Below, piece by piece: positions 26,443 through 35,558 of a stretch of 64,000 nt of DNA. The notes beneath the pieces are model-generated. The model was not told the origin of the DNA, ran no database searches, and worked only from the letters and a program-made list of their open reading frames with translations. The DNA comes from Bacteroidales bacterium (GTDB lineage: Bacteria > Bacteroidota > Bacteroidia > Bacteroidales > UBA932): the NCBI GenBank assembly GCA_016285455.1, contig JAEEQS010000007.1:1-64000 (forward strand), written 5' to 3'. How positions within the stretch are numbered: the stretch's first letter is position 1; each line of letters opens with the position of its first letter. The position numbers and the translations under genes are program-made.

Positions 26443-26937
26443 ATGAAAACTACATTCAGACTCACTTTCGCCATGTTTGTAATGGCCTTTGTTTTCTCCT
26501 CTTTGATTCCTAATGTCACTTATGCTCAGAAAGCCACATTCAAGAACTGCAGTCTTGAGCAAAACGTGAAAGATCAAAACGGAAAGAAGAAAATGATATT
26601 CCATTTCTCAGCTGACTTTACTGGAATGAAGAAGCATGATGCCGAAATATGGATGGAAATTGAATGTCCTAAAGGCACAATGCATGAATACCTGGATGAC
26701 GATGAAGGAGGTGAGGGTCGTTTGCGTTTGCCAGTACGCAAATTAAAAGAGTTCAAAAACAAGTACAAAACAGACTCATTCGTTCTTAACAACAAAATTA
26801 TCTGGATGTGGAACAGCGACCTCCATCCGAAGAAGGGCACACACACTTATTATGTGCGCCTTGTAGCAAACGACGCTCAGACCTACGAAGAAATAGGTCA
26901 TTCTCCATATATCTCATTCACAATGACAGGGAAATAG
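26443..26937 (+). CDS. Hypothetical secreted protein
   Basis: 164 aa with a cleavable signal peptide ending near TYAQK (no lipobox). The mature part contains a beta-rich domain with HFSADFTGMKKHDAEIWMEI, an acidic turn DDDEGGEG and a Trp-rich strand KIIWMWNSDLHP. Family not recognised. It stands alone between two terminators. Confidence 0.75.
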   Translation: MKTTFRLTFAMFVMAFVFSSLIPNVTYAQKATFKNCSLEQNVKDQNGKKKMIFHFSADFTGMKKHDAEIWMEIECPKGTMHEYLDDDEGGEGRLRLPVRKLKEFKNKYKTDSFVLNNKIIWMWNSDLHPKKGTHTYYVRLVANDAQTYEEIGHSPYISFTMTGK

Positions 26938-26961
26938 CTTTGGTTCCTCCTAACAAGAAAT

Positions 26962-26997
26962 AACCCCTTCCAGATGAACTTGGAAGGGGTTTTCTTT
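26962..26997. terminator. Probably bidirectional terminator
   Basis: Stem AACCCCTTCCA/TGGAAGGGGTT with an 8-base loop, then TTCTTTT on the plus strand. The region is also the end point of the minus-strand DUF3276 transcript. Confidence 0.85.
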
Positions 26998-27018
26998 TGA
27001 CAGATGATAAAGATACCG

Positions 27019-27150
27019 TTATTTTCTCTCTTTACCCTTGTCTTTGTCAGCGTTTTTCTCTCTATTCTCTTTGTCTTGCTTTTCTTTTTCTTGTTCCTTC
27101 TTTACTTTCTTGTCCTTTTCATCATAACTTATAGTTTTCTGATTGTAATG
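27019..27150 (-). other. In-frame Lys/Glu-rich open extension beyond the DUF3276 stop codon
   Basis: Directly after the TAA of the DUF3276 gene (27153-27151) the same frame stays open for 43 codons, rich in Lys, Glu and Asp (DEKDKKVKKEQEKEKQDKEN is part of it), and ends at TAA 27021-27019. Could be a tail cut off by a nonsense mutation, a readthrough product or chance. Confidence 0.35.
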
Positions 27151-27513
27151 TTAGAGCTTGTCGAAGTCTACATCGGTGAAGTCAGTCTTTTTTGGGGCTT
27201 CTTCAGAAGGTTCTGTATAAACTTTCTCCTGAACAGGGCATTTCTCCTTGATGAACTGCACAACTTCCTGAAGCCCTGCGGCAAACTTCTCAAAGTCCTC
27301 CTTGTAGAGGAAGATCTTGTGCTTGTCGTATGAGAAACGTCCGTCTTTTTCTACCTTGCGCTTGCTTTCTGTAATGGTAAGGTAGTAATCGTTGTTCTTG
27401 GTGACCTTCACGTCAAAGAAATAAGTCCTCTTGCCCGCTCTTACCGGCCTTGAATAAATGTCATCCCCGCTTTTCTCCTGAGAGAAAGAATTATCAAAAT
27501 CTTCTTGATACAT
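27151..27513 (-). CDS. PUR-alpha / DUF3276 family nucleic-acid-binding protein
   Basis: 120 aa. The single PUR repeat shows SRPVRAGKRTYFFDVKVTKN, DYYLTITESKRK and HKIFLYKEDFEKFAAGL, which is the DUF3276 pattern found across Bacteroidota; relatives bind single-stranded DNA or RNA. Acidic C-terminus DFTDVDFDKL is a usual family end. Transcribed divergently from nusB. Confidence 0.88.
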   Translation of the reverse strand: MYQEDFDNSFSQEKSGDDIYSRPVRAGKRTYFFDVKVTKNNDYYLTITESKRKVEKDGRFSYDKHKIFLYKEDFEKFAAGLQEVVQFIKEKCPVQEKVYTEPSEEAPKKTDFTDVDFDKL

Positions 27514-27536
27514 AATCTTGCATTTTTAATTCTTTA

Positions 27537-27576
27537 CAAAGATATAACTTTTTGCTCTCATTTTTCGTTATATTTG
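27537..27576. promoter_or_regulatory. Divergent -7 boxes for DUF3276 (minus) and nusB (plus)
   Basis: Minus strand TATCTTTG (27544-27537) and plus strand TATATTTG (27569-27576). Both fit TAnnTTTG; -33 elements are weak on each side. Confidence 0.5.
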
Positions 27577-27599
27577 TCAAATATTATAATTTGTCTCAA

Positions 27600-28544
27600 A
27601 TGATTAGCAGGACACTTATAAGAATTAAGGCATTCAAGGAGCTTTACAGTAGGATTGCAACGGAAAATACAGATACCGCACCGGCGGAGAAAGAGCTGAT
27701 GCTGTCTCTGGAAAAGACACTCCAGCTGTACTGCCTTATGGCTCTGCTGCCTGCCGCTCTGGTTCCGGTGGCAGAAGACAAGATATCCCAGCAGAACAGA
27801 AAGTTCAAGCCGGATTTTAGTGTAATTGAGCTGAACCGCAAGTTTATAGCAAATCCGCTTTCTGCAATGGTAAAGGCGGATTCTGCATTCTGCAATTTTT
27901 GCACTAATCTTGGAATCGGATGGGCGAATCTTGAAACTCCTTTGAAATCAATATACTCAGCGATGGTTTCCTCAGACTGGTTCAAAAAGTATCTGGAGAT
28001 CGAATCGCCGAGAATGGAAGATGCGGTAGCGCTTTTTAGCCGTGTTTACTCAGAGACGGTGCTCTCCAGCGAGATACTGGAAGACGCCCTGGAAGGCGAG
28101 TGCATCTGGTGGGCTGATGATCTGGACTATGTTGTATCTGTCATTCAGAAAAACATCAAGTTTATGGCAAAGGCCGGTCATATAGACCCTCCAGCTCTGT
28201 TTGACAAGCCTGAAGACGAGATCTTTGCACGCAAGCTTGTAGGATGCGTGCTGCTGGAATATGACGACCTTGCCGAGACAGTTTCATCCTATATGTCCAA
28301 CTGGGACGTTTCCAGAGTGGTGCAGAGCGACATACTCATTGCGGCAATGGGGCTGGCAGAAGCCAAGACTTTCAAGGATATACCTTTCAAGGTAACCATT
28401 GATGAGTATGTGGATATAGCCAAGCATTTCAGCACACCAAAGAGCTACTCCTTTGTAAATGGCCTTCTTAACGCAATTTTGAAGGACCTGTATTCCCAGG
28501 GAAAAATCACGAAAAATCCAGCCGGACTGGTTGGCGGATTCTAG
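27600..28544 (+). CDS. nusB: Transcription antitermination factor NusB (long Bacteroidota form)
   Basis: 314 aa from ATG 27600 (MISRTLIRIKAFKELYSRIA). The C-terminal half is the NusB helical domain with DWDVSRVVQSDILIAAMG-like and VTIDEYVDIAKHFSTPKSYS motifs; an N-terminal helical extension is typical of this phylum. Joins NusE/S10 on boxA RNA during rRNA antitermination. An upstream frame extension (27552) overlaps the promoter. yajC follows after 21 bases. Confidence 0.9.
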   Translation: MISRTLIRIKAFKELYSRIATENTDTAPAEKELMLSLEKTLQLYCLMALLPAALVPVAEDKISQQNRKFKPDFSVIELNRKFIANPLSAMVKADSAFCNFCTNLGIGWANLETPLKSIYSAMVSSDWFKKYLEIESPRMEDAVALFSRVYSETVLSSEILEDALEGECIWWADDLDYVVSVIQKNIKFMAKAGHIDPPALFDKPEDEIFARKLVGCVLLEYDDLAETVSSYMSNWDVSRVVQSDILIAAMGLAEAKTFKDIPFKVTIDEYVDIAKHFSTPKSYSFVNGLLNAILKDLYSQGKITKNPAGLVGGF

Positions 28545-28565
28545 AAAACAACAAAACACGTTTAT

Positions 28566-28892
28566 ATGAATATCTTTACAATTATTCTCCAGCAGGCTGC
28601 TCCCGCACAGCAGGGCGGCGGCGGTCTTTCCCTCATCATAATGATGGTGGCCATCTTTGCAATCATGTACTTCCTTATGATCCGTCCTCAGCAGAAAAAG
28701 CAGAAGGAGCTTCAGAGATTCCGCAACGAGCTCAAGAAAGGTGACAAGGTAGTTACCATAGGCGGCATCTACGGAACCATAGATGAGCTTCCTGAGAACG
28801 GGAACTATGTAATGATGAGGATAGACACCAACGTCCGCATCAAGGTGGCAAAGAGCTCAATCGTAAAGGATTTCTCAGACGTACAGCAGTAA
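28566..28892 (+). CDS. yajC: Preprotein translocase subunit YajC
   Basis: 108 aa. Single membrane segment about residues 19-40, then MIRPQQKKQKE and GDKVVTIGGIYGTI, which are diagnostic for YajC, a SecDF-associated accessory protein. Confidence 0.94.
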   Translation: MNIFTIILQQAAPAQQGGGGLSLIIMMVAIFAIMYFLMIRPQQKKQKELQRFRNELKKGDKVVTIGGIYGTIDELPENGNYVMMRIDTNVRIKVAKSSIVKDFSDVQQ

Positions 28893-28898
28893 AAAGCT

Positions 28899-29915
28899 TT
28901 GGCTTACGAGGATCAGGACAAGGGCTTTAGGGCAAACTGGGGCGGCAATGTGATAGTTTTTTTGCTGTCTCTGATGGTGGCCTTGGTGGTCTGGGGAGTG
29001 ATGAAACTCAGCCTCCAGTACCGCTATGTCTTCCATTACAACGTGCAGCTGACATCTCCTATGGAAGGCCGCGTGTTTCAGTCTCTGTCTCAGGATCCTC
29101 TTACGGTAAGAGGTACCGCATCAGGCTTTTACCTTCTAAGGCATAAATATTTCACGTCTAAGAAAGGAGAAACTCTGACCTTCAGGGCAGAGCCGTCTGC
29201 CCTTCGCCCGATGAACGGGAAGGAAGACGCTTTTTACATACTGACATCCCAGATCAAAGACAAGGCGGCACAGAAACTTGACGGGTATCTGACTATAGAT
29301 GACATAGTTTCAGACACTCTGGTGTTTGTCTTCCCAAAGACTTACCAGAAGAAAGTTCCCGTATTCCTGAAAGCGGATCTTAGCTTCAAGCAGCAATATA
29401 TGCCGCTAGACAGGGTATCCGTAAAGCCAGACTCTGTTCTGATCAACGGGCAGGAGAGCGTGGTGGATGCCATTGATTCTGTGTTCACCGAAAAGATAAC
29501 GGCCCGTTCTCTAAAGAGAAGCATACAGGGAGAGGCTGACATAGAAGCAGTTGCAGGAGTGCAGATGTCTGAAGACAAGGTGGTCTACCACCTTAATGTT
29601 GGGCGTTACGTTGGCCGCAGCATGGATCTGCCAGTAGAAGTAAGAGGCCAGGAAGAGGGCTCTAGGATGATTCTTGTACCTTCTTCAGTCAGGATTTCCT
29701 TTAAGGAGGAATATGGCCGCAAACGCAATCTCTCTCCGCAGGACTTTGCGGCTTACGTAGATTATTCACAGGCGGTTACGTCTTCTTCCGGCAAGGCCAA
29801 GGTGCTTATAGACAAGTCTCCGGAAGGAGTGTTTGAACTTAGGGTGGAGCCCGCATTTGTAGACAGGGTTGTTATGATCCCCGATGAGGGCAAGGACAAA
29901 CAGCCGCAAAACTGA
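28899..29915 (+). CDS. YbbR-like domain protein
   Basis: 338 aa with a TTG start (AYEDQDKGFRANW), preceded by an A/G-rich site; no upstream ATG is available. One N-terminal membrane anchor (about 19-40), then YbbR-type beta-barrel repeats (KVPVFLKADLSF, SVKPDSVLINGQE, DLPVEVRG, VPSSVRISF). YbbR proteins in Firmicutes regulate diadenylate cyclase; that role is not shown here. Followed by coaE one base after the stop. Confidence 0.82.
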   Translation: MAYEDQDKGFRANWGGNVIVFLLSLMVALVVWGVMKLSLQYRYVFHYNVQLTSPMEGRVFQSLSQDPLTVRGTASGFYLLRHKYFTSKKGETLTFRAEPSALRPMNGKEDAFYILTSQIKDKAAQKLDGYLTIDDIVSDTLVFVFPKTYQKKVPVFLKADLSFKQQYMPLDRVSVKPDSVLINGQESVVDAIDSVFTEKITARSLKRSIQGEADIEAVAGVQMSEDKVVYHLNVGRYVGRSMDLPVEVRGQEEGSRMILVPSSVRISFKEEYGRKRNLSPQDFAAYVDYSQAVTSSSGKAKVLIDKSPEGVFELRVEPAFVDRVVMIPDEGKDKQPQN

Positions 29916-29916
29916 T

Positions 29917-30492
29917 ATGGCAAAGGTTCTGGGGATAACGGGAGGAATCGGCTCCGGCAAAAGCTATGTGTGCGGAGTGTTCAGGTCCTTGGGTTGCAAG
30001 GTATATGACTCTGACTCAAGGACAAAGGAACTGTATGACGAGAATCCGCAGATATTGGCCGGACTGAAAAATATACTGGGGAAGGGCATCCTGAAAAACG
30101 GGAGGCTAGACAAGAAGGCTATGGCGTCAATAATTTTCAGAGATCGCAGCCTTCTGGAAAAAGTGAAGGAATTTGTATATCCATTTGTGATAGAAGATTT
30201 CCTCAGATGGAAAAGATGGAAAAGGGGAACGGTGGTTTTTGAAAGCGCCGTTATACTTGAAAATGAATATGTAAGGAGCTTTATGGACAAGACTCTTGTG
30301 GTTACCGCCCCGCTTGGTGAGAGAATCCGCAGGGTTATTGCCAGAGACGGCTCCACAGAAGAAGAAGTTAGAGCCAGGCTCGCTAGCCAGTGCCCGGACA
30401 GTCAAAGGATATCCAAGGCGGATTTTGTCCTTGAGTCTGTTGAAGGGGCAGACTTGGAGTCAAAGGCAAGGCATATACTTGAGTTGATATGA
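29917..30492 (+). CDS. coaE: Dephospho-CoA kinase
   Basis: 191 aa from ATG 29917 (MAKVLGITGGIGSGKSYVC); an upstream in-frame start at 29884 would overlap the ybbR-like gene. P-loop GGIGSGKS, YDSDSRTKEL and FESAVILEN are CoaE landmarks. Final step of CoA synthesis. Overlaps the next gene by 4 bases (ATGA). Confidence 0.93.
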   Translation: MAKVLGITGGIGSGKSYVCGVFRSLGCKVYDSDSRTKELYDENPQILAGLKNILGKGILKNGRLDKKAMASIIFRDRSLLEKVKEFVYPFVIEDFLRWKRWKRGTVVFESAVILENEYVRSFMDKTLVVTAPLGERIRRVIARDGSTEEEVRARLASQCPDSQRISKADFVLESVEGADLESKARHILELI

Positions 30493-31265
30493 TATTCAGG
30501 TTCATATTCGGAGCAATAGGTTGGGCGGCCGGAGGTTTTATCGGCGGCCTGATAGGCTTTGCCCTGGGTTCTTTCGTAGACGGAGCCACATCGCAGAAGA
30601 CAATAGGCGCCGGAAGCGGCAGTTCCACAGGTGGCGGTTATTCCGGAGGAGGCTATTCCGGAAGGCGGACCTATACCACCAACGAACAGCGAAATAGCTT
30701 CCTTGTTAGCCTTCTGGTGCTTTCTGCTGCCGTGATGAAGGCAGACGGAAAGGTACTCAAGTCTGAGTTAAACTACGTAAAGGACTTTATCCGCCAGAAC
30801 TTTGGCGAGGATGCCGTGCAGGATGCTCTCAGCATTATCAAGAACCTGTTGCAGAGCAATATAGACGTTTACCAGGCCTGCTCCCAGATAAAGATGTATA
30901 TGCAGCTTTCCCAGCGTCTTCAGCTTTTCCACTATCTGCTGGGAATTGCCCAGGCGGACGGTCAGCTATCGCCTGAGGAAAGCAGCCTTCTCTATACCAT
31001 AGGAACCAGTCTCGGCCTTAACGAAAAGGACATTCGCAGCATAATGGGAATGTTCGAGCCGGACAAGGATCCGTATAAGATTCTGGAGATAGACAAGACT
31101 GCCACAGATGAGGAAGTGCGAAAGGCTTACCGCAGAATGGCCGTAAGGTTCCATCCGGACAAGGTGGAAAGCCTGGGAGCGGATGTGAAGAAAGCCGCGG
31201 AAGAAAAGTTCAAGAGCGTGCAGAGCGCTTACGAGCAGATAAAGAAAGAAAGGGGAATGAAATAG
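30489..31265 (+). CDS. TerB-DnaJ domain protein (DjlA-like co-chaperone)
   Basis: 258 aa. N-terminal glycine-rich hydrophobic segment (GWAAGGFIGGLIGFALGS) that may enter the membrane, a Gly/Ser linker, a TerB/DjlA-like helical domain (about 65-180, LVLSAAVMKADGKVLKSE and GIAQADGQLSPEE), and a C-terminal J domain with the HPD tripeptide in RFHPDKVES. Same architecture as DjlA; it probably stimulates DnaK near the membrane. Translationally coupled to coaE. Confidence 0.87.
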   Translation: MIFRFIFGAIGWAAGGFIGGLIGFALGSFVDGATSQKTIGAGSGSSTGGGYSGGGYSGRRTYTTNEQRNSFLVSLLVLSAAVMKADGKVLKSELNYVKDFIRQNFGEDAVQDALSIIKNLLQSNIDVYQACSQIKMYMQLSQRLQLFHYLLGIAQADGQLSPEESSLLYTIGTSLGLNEKDIRSIMGMFEPDKDPYKILEIDKTATDEEVRKAYRRMAVRFHPDKVESLGADVKKAAEEKFKSVQSAYEQIKKERGMK

Positions 31266-31289
31266 GAAATTTTTCAAAGTTTTTAAGAT

Positions 31290-31835
31290 ATGAAGACAGA
31301 TTTAGGAAAAGTACTCACAGTCAGCGGCCAGCAAGGTCTTTTTACCTACGTGGCCCAAGCCGCCAGAGGCGCGATACTGGAGTCTATGCTTACAAAGAAG
31401 AGATTTGCCGCAGGAGCCTCAACCAAGATGAGCGCCCTTGCAGACATATCCATTTTCACCCAGGAAGGAGAGAAGAAGCTCCAGGAAGTTCTTGAGGCAA
31501 TGAAGACTTTCCTCGGCGACGAGAAAGCTCCTTCTGGAAAGAGCGATCCAGAAGTTTTGAAGGAATTCTTCGGGAAGGTTGTTCCGGATTATGACGCAGA
31601 CCGTTTCTATCCTTCTCATATGAAGAAAGTTGTGGAGTGGTATAACTGTCTGAAGGAATATGCCAGCCTCGATTTTGAGACCGAGGAAGACCAGACCAAG
31701 ACTTCAGAAAACGAGGAAAGCGCAAAGACCACAGCCTCTAAGCAGGCAAAGGAAGCTTCCAAACAGAAAGGTGCCAAAGTGAGCAACAAGCAGGCCGCTC
31801 CGGCAAAGGCCAGCGTTCCGAGAAAGGTTGTTTAG
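31290..31835 (+). CDS. DUF5606 domain protein
   Basis: 181 aa. The N-terminal 135 residues (LGKVLTVSGQQGLFTYVAQA, ESMLTKKRFAAG, FYPSHMKKVVEWYNCLKEY) match DUF5606, a Bacteroidota family of unknown function. A low-complexity Lys/Ala/Glu tail follows. No membrane segment. Confidence 0.85.
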   Translation: MKTDLGKVLTVSGQQGLFTYVAQAARGAILESMLTKKRFAAGASTKMSALADISIFTQEGEKKLQEVLEAMKTFLGDEKAPSGKSDPEVLKEFFGKVVPDYDADRFYPSHMKKVVEWYNCLKEYASLDFETEEDQTKTSENEESAKTTASKQAKEASKQKGAKVSNKQAAPAKASVPRKVV

Positions 31836-31840
31836 TCTGG

Positions 31841-33190
31841 ATGGGTGCAGCAAAGCCTCATAGGTTGCAGCTCCTTACTCTTGGATGTTGTAAAAACAGG
31901 GTGGACTCCGAGCATCTTCTGTCTAAGCTGGCGGAAGATGTGGAGATCATTCCTGAAGAATTGCCTTATGAGGAATCTCGGCCCGACACAGTGATTATTA
32001 ATACCTGTGGCTTCATCGGCGACGCAAAGAAAGAATCTATAGACGAGATTCTTCTAGCTGTGAGTGCAAAGCAGGCTGGATATGTGGGCAGAGTTGTTGT
32101 ATGCGGATGTCTTTCTGAGCGTTACAAAGAAGATCTCAAAGAGTCTCTTCCGGAGGTTGACGCCTTCTTCGGCTCTTTCCAGTGGAAGGAAATCCTGAAT
32201 TGGATGAGAGTCCACTCAAAAGGAGACTGGACCGGAAGGCATCTTACCACGCCTTCTCATTACGCCTATCTGAAGATTGCTGACGGTTGCAACCGCAAAT
32301 GCTCATATTGCGCCATCCCTTTGATAAAGGGGCCGTTTAAGTCCGTTCCGATGGCAACCCTAGTAAAGGAAGCAAAGGCCCTGGCCATCAAGGGAGTGAG
32401 AGAACTCATACTCATAGCGCAGGACACCACTTTCTACGGAATGGACCTTTACGGAAAGAAGATGCTGGCCCCTCTGATCCAAAAGCTTTCCAGGATAGAC
32501 GGAATAGAGTGGATCAGGATCCATTATTCCTATCCGACAGGCTTCCCTAAAGATGTGCTCAAGGAAATGGCAGAAAACCCTAAGGTCTGCAAGTATCTGG
32601 ACATTCCACTTCAGCATTCCTCCACCAAAGTCCTTAAGATGATGCGCCGCGGCGTAGACCGGGAAAGGCAGCAGTCTCTTCTGGATGACCTTAGGTCCAG
32701 GGTTCCGGGCATTGCCCTCAGAACCACGATGATAGTAGGCCATCCTGGAGAAGGGGAGGCTGAGTTCAACAATCTTCTGGAATTCGTAAAGCATAACCGC
32801 TTTGAGATGATGGGAGCCTTTACTTACAGCGAGGAAGAAGGAACCTATGACGCCAAGACATTCAAGGACGAAATACCGCAAAGCGTAAAGAAAAGGCGCT
32901 ATGCCCGCCTGATGAAGCTTCAGAGCCGCATCTCCCTGGAAAACAACCTGAAGAGAGTGGGCGGCGTGGAGAAAGTCATCATAGACGATGTAAAGGACGG
33001 CTTCCTTATCTGCCGCAGCCAAAAGGAAAGCCCGGAGGTGGACGGTAGCGTAATCGTGGATATGAACTCATTTCCTGGCTTTGACTCTCAGCGATATATT
33101 GGTAAATTTGCGGCAGTAAGAATAGTTTCCGCCACCGAGTACGACCTGACGGGAGTGCTTGCAGGCGGCTATACAGAAAAGAAACAATAA
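31841..33190 (+). CDS. rimO: Ribosomal protein S12 methylthiotransferase RimO
   Basis: 449 aa radical SAM methylthiotransferase acting on an Asp of S12. UPF0004 N-domain LLTLGCCKNRVDSEHLL with INTCGFIGDAKKES and CGCLSERY (cluster cysteines), then radical SAM CNRKCSYCAIPLIKG, and a C-terminal TRAM domain. GCCKNRVDSE distinguishes RimO from MiaB. Starts 5 bases after the DUF5606 gene. Confidence 0.95.
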   Translation: MGAAKPHRLQLLTLGCCKNRVDSEHLLSKLAEDVEIIPEELPYEESRPDTVIINTCGFIGDAKKESIDEILLAVSAKQAGYVGRVVVCGCLSERYKEDLKESLPEVDAFFGSFQWKEILNWMRVHSKGDWTGRHLTTPSHYAYLKIADGCNRKCSYCAIPLIKGPFKSVPMATLVKEAKALAIKGVRELILIAQDTTFYGMDLYGKKMLAPLIQKLSRIDGIEWIRIHYSYPTGFPKDVLKEMAENPKVCKYLDIPLQHSSTKVLKMMRRGVDRERQQSLLDDLRSRVPGIALRTTMIVGHPGEGEAEFNNLLEFVKHNRFEMMGAFTYSEEEGTYDAKTFKDEIPQSVKKRRYARLMKLQSRISLENNLKRVGGVEKVIIDDVKDGFLICRSQKESPEVDGSVIVDMNSFPGFDSQRYIGKFAAVRIVSATEYDLTGVLAGGYTEKKQ

Positions 33191-33206
33191 ACAAAAACTG
33201 AATATT

Positions 33207-33953
33207 ATGAAATTACTCGAAGGAAAAGTAGCCCTCATAACAGGAGCGGCAAGAGGAATCGGCAAGGCCGTTGCCCTCAAGTTTGCAAGTGAAGGAGCAA
33301 ACATCGCTTTTACTGATCTGGTTATAGACGAGCTTGGAGAGCAGACCAAGAAAGAGCTTGAAGCTTTTGGCGTAAAGGTTATAGCTATACCATCTAACGC
33401 TGCTGATTTCCAGCAGGCTCACGATGCCGTTGCCCAGGTTGTAAAGGAACTGGGAAGAATAGACGTTCTGGTGAACAACGCCGGCATAACCAAAGACGGA
33501 CTGATGCTCAAGATGACTGAAGCACAGTGGGATGCAGTTTTGGCTGTAAACCTAAAGAGCGCCTTCAACTTCATCCACGCCGTTACTCCGGTAATGATGA
33601 GCCAGAAGGGCGGAAGCATTATCAATATGTCTTCTGTAGTAGGTGTTCACGGCAACGCCAGCCAGTGCAATTATTCTGCTTCCAAGGCAGGAATGATCGG
33701 GCTTGCAAAGAGTATCGCGCAGGAAATGGGAAGAAGGGGTATCCGCGCCAACGCTGTTGCTCCAGGATTCATCATCACCGAGATGACAGCCCAGCTGCCG
33801 GAAGAAGTTAAGCAGGACTGGTACAAGAAGATTCCTCTCAGAAGGGGAGGCACTCCTGAGGACATAGCTAACGTATGCCTTTTCCTGGCAAGCGACATGT
33901 CTTCATACGTTTCAGGCCAGGTAATCCAGGTCTGCGGCGGAATGATGATGTAA
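33207..33953 (+). CDS. fabG: 3-oxoacyl-[acyl-carrier-protein] reductase
   Basis: 248 aa short-chain dehydrogenase. Begins MKLLEGKVALITGAARGIGK (TGxxxGIG), NNAGITKDG, catalytic Ser and the YSASK Tyr/Lys pair, then APGFIITEMT and a C-terminal YVSGQVIQVCGGMMM. The match to FabG of fatty acid synthesis II is good. ATG 33207 is chosen over the in-frame codon inside rimO. Confidence 0.92.
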   Translation: MKLLEGKVALITGAARGIGKAVALKFASEGANIAFTDLVIDELGEQTKKELEAFGVKVIAIPSNAADFQQAHDAVAQVVKELGRIDVLVNNAGITKDGLMLKMTEAQWDAVLAVNLKSAFNFIHAVTPVMMSQKGGSIINMSSVVGVHGNASQCNYSASKAGMIGLAKSIAQEMGRRGIRANAVAPGFIITEMTAQLPEEVKQDWYKKIPLRRGGTPEDIANVCLFLASDMSSYVSGQVIQVCGGMMM

Positions 33954-33956
33954 TTT

Positions 33957-34883
33957 ATGGCGGGAAAGGTTTTTACCAAACAGAACATATTGGAATACAG
34001 CCTTCTGGCGGGTGGGTGCTTCATCTTTTCGCTGGGGGCTGTGCTCCTTATTGAGCCTTATGGTTTCGCCCCAGGCGGAACCTACGGTCTTTCTATGGTA
34101 TTCCATCATCTCTGGGGCTGGAGAACGGAAGTTTCCGCCCTGTGTATGGATATCCCTCTTCTGATTCTGGGTACGATAGTACTCGGAAGCCGTTTCGGAA
34201 TCAAGACCCTTCTTTGCACTTTCCTGATACCGGCGTTCATGTGGATTATCCACCAGACCTATGGTTTTGATTCCCTGATAGAACCTGAAATCAGCCAGAA
34301 GATTGCAGCCGAGGGCATTACTGGAGAAGCTGCCATAAGTCTCTATGACCACCAGCTTCTTGCCGCCATTTTCGGGGGCATACTCTATGGAATCGGCCTT
34401 GGTATGATTTTCCGCTCCAGGGCCACAAGTGGAGGAAGCGATATCATTTCGATGATCATAAACAAGTATCTCCACATCTCTATGGGAACGGCTGTGACCA
34501 TTGTGGATGGTCTTATAACTCTCTCTACCGTAATAGCTTTCGGAGACTGGAAGCTTCCTATGTACTCCTGGCTTATCATTATTCTGGAGAGTATAATCAT
34601 CGACAAGGTAATTGCTGGCCAGGCTGCGAAGACAATGATGATCATCTCCAGGAAGCAGGATGAAATCCGAAAGGTAATCATAGAAGATATGCATCGCGGA
34701 GCCACCCTCATTCACGCTACCGGAATGTACAAGGGAGAGCAGAAAGACATTATCTACGTGAACCTTACAAGAAGGGAAGTGGTGAATCTGAGATATCGTG
34801 TCGCCGAGATAGATCCGGAGGCGTTCATCAACATCATAAACTCCTCGGAAACTCTGGGACGCGGTTTTAATCCAATTTCATAA
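33957..34883 (+). CDS. YitT family membrane protein (DUF161/DUF2179)
   Basis: 308 aa with five to six hydrophobic segments, GGTYGLSMVFHHLWGW and ATSGGSDIISMIINKY, followed by a cytosolic C-terminal DUF2179 domain (RGATLIHATGMYKGEQKDIIYV). Transport role assumed for the family, substrate unknown. It ends overlapping the convergent mgtC-like gene by 17 bases. Confidence 0.88.
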   Translation: MAGKVFTKQNILEYSLLAGGCFIFSLGAVLLIEPYGFAPGGTYGLSMVFHHLWGWRTEVSALCMDIPLLILGTIVLGSRFGIKTLLCTFLIPAFMWIIHQTYGFDSLIEPEISQKIAAEGITGEAAISLYDHQLLAAIFGGILYGIGLGMIFRSRATSGGSDIISMIINKYLHISMGTAVTIVDGLITLSTVIAFGDWKLPMYSWLIIILESIIIDKVIAGQAAKTMMIISRKQDEIRKVIIEDMHRGATLIHATGMYKGEQKDIIYVNLTRREVVNLRYRVAEIDPEAFINIINSSETLGRGFNPIS

Positions 34884-35553
34884 GAGTGAGCTCGTCGATT
34901 TCGTTAAGTCTCTTGAAAAGCTCATTCTCGTCGTTCTTGTTGTGAATCCTTACCACAACGTCTATCTTGTATCCGGTAGGGGTTTCGCTTACGTTGTAGT
35001 TGCTGACCATATACTTGGTTTCGGCCAGGATTTTCTGAACAGACTCCAGCTGCTTTTTTGCAGGGATCAGGAGTTCTAGACCTATGCTTCTAAGCCCCAG
35101 TCCTTTGAAGAAGAACCTGAGAACTTCCAGGCCTACCAGGATGAGAATGGTTGCTGTTATTCCGACAACATACATTCCAGCTCCTACGGCAAGTCCCACG
35201 CCTGCCAGCGCCCAAAGTCCTGCCGCCGTTGTAAGTCCTTTGACAATCTGTTTCTGGAGTATGATTGTGCCTGCACCGAGGAAACCGATTCCGGATACCA
35301 CCTGGGCTGCAACTCTGGCAGGGTCCAGTCTCATAGCATTGACCTGTCCGCCGTATTTCTGGAGCACGGCTTCAAAACCGTACTGAGAAATGAGCATAAA
35401 TGTGGCACTGCCCAGGCAGATCAGAAAATGGGTCCTGTAACCGGCTGCCTTTGCCCTGTACTCTCTTTCCAGACCCACCATCGTTCCCAGTATTCCGGCA
35501 ACAAGCAGTCTAAGAAGATGTTCCCATTGGATGTTTGCTAAAAATTCCTGCAT
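34867..35553 (-). CDS. MgtC/SapB family membrane protein
   Basis: 228 aa. Four to five hydrophobic segments containing GTMVGLEREYRAKAAGYRTH, the MgtC signature, and GIGFLGAGTII, plus a C-terminal cytosolic ACT-like domain. MgtC proteins influence magnesium homeostasis and virulence in some bacteria; the role here is open. Follows the DUF6340-like gene by 5 bases. Confidence 0.9.
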   Translation of the reverse strand: MQEFLANIQWEHLLRLLVAGILGTMVGLEREYRAKAAGYRTHFLICLGSATFMLISQYGFEAVLQKYGGQVNAMRLDPARVAAQVVSGIGFLGAGTIILQKQIVKGLTTAAGLWALAGVGLAVGAGMYVVGITATILILVGLEVLRFFFKGLGLRSIGLELLIPAKKQLESVQKILAETKYMVSNYNVSETPTGYKIDVVVRIHNKNDENELFKRLNEIDELTLMKLD

Positions 35554-35558
35554 ATGAT

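Noticed and set aside
27004-27333. Plus-strand 109-aa hydrophobic ORF
   Set aside because: It is the complement of the DUF3276 gene and its Lys/Glu-rich extension; poly-Lys/Glu codons read as Phe/Leu on the other strand. No promoter or ribosome-binding site.
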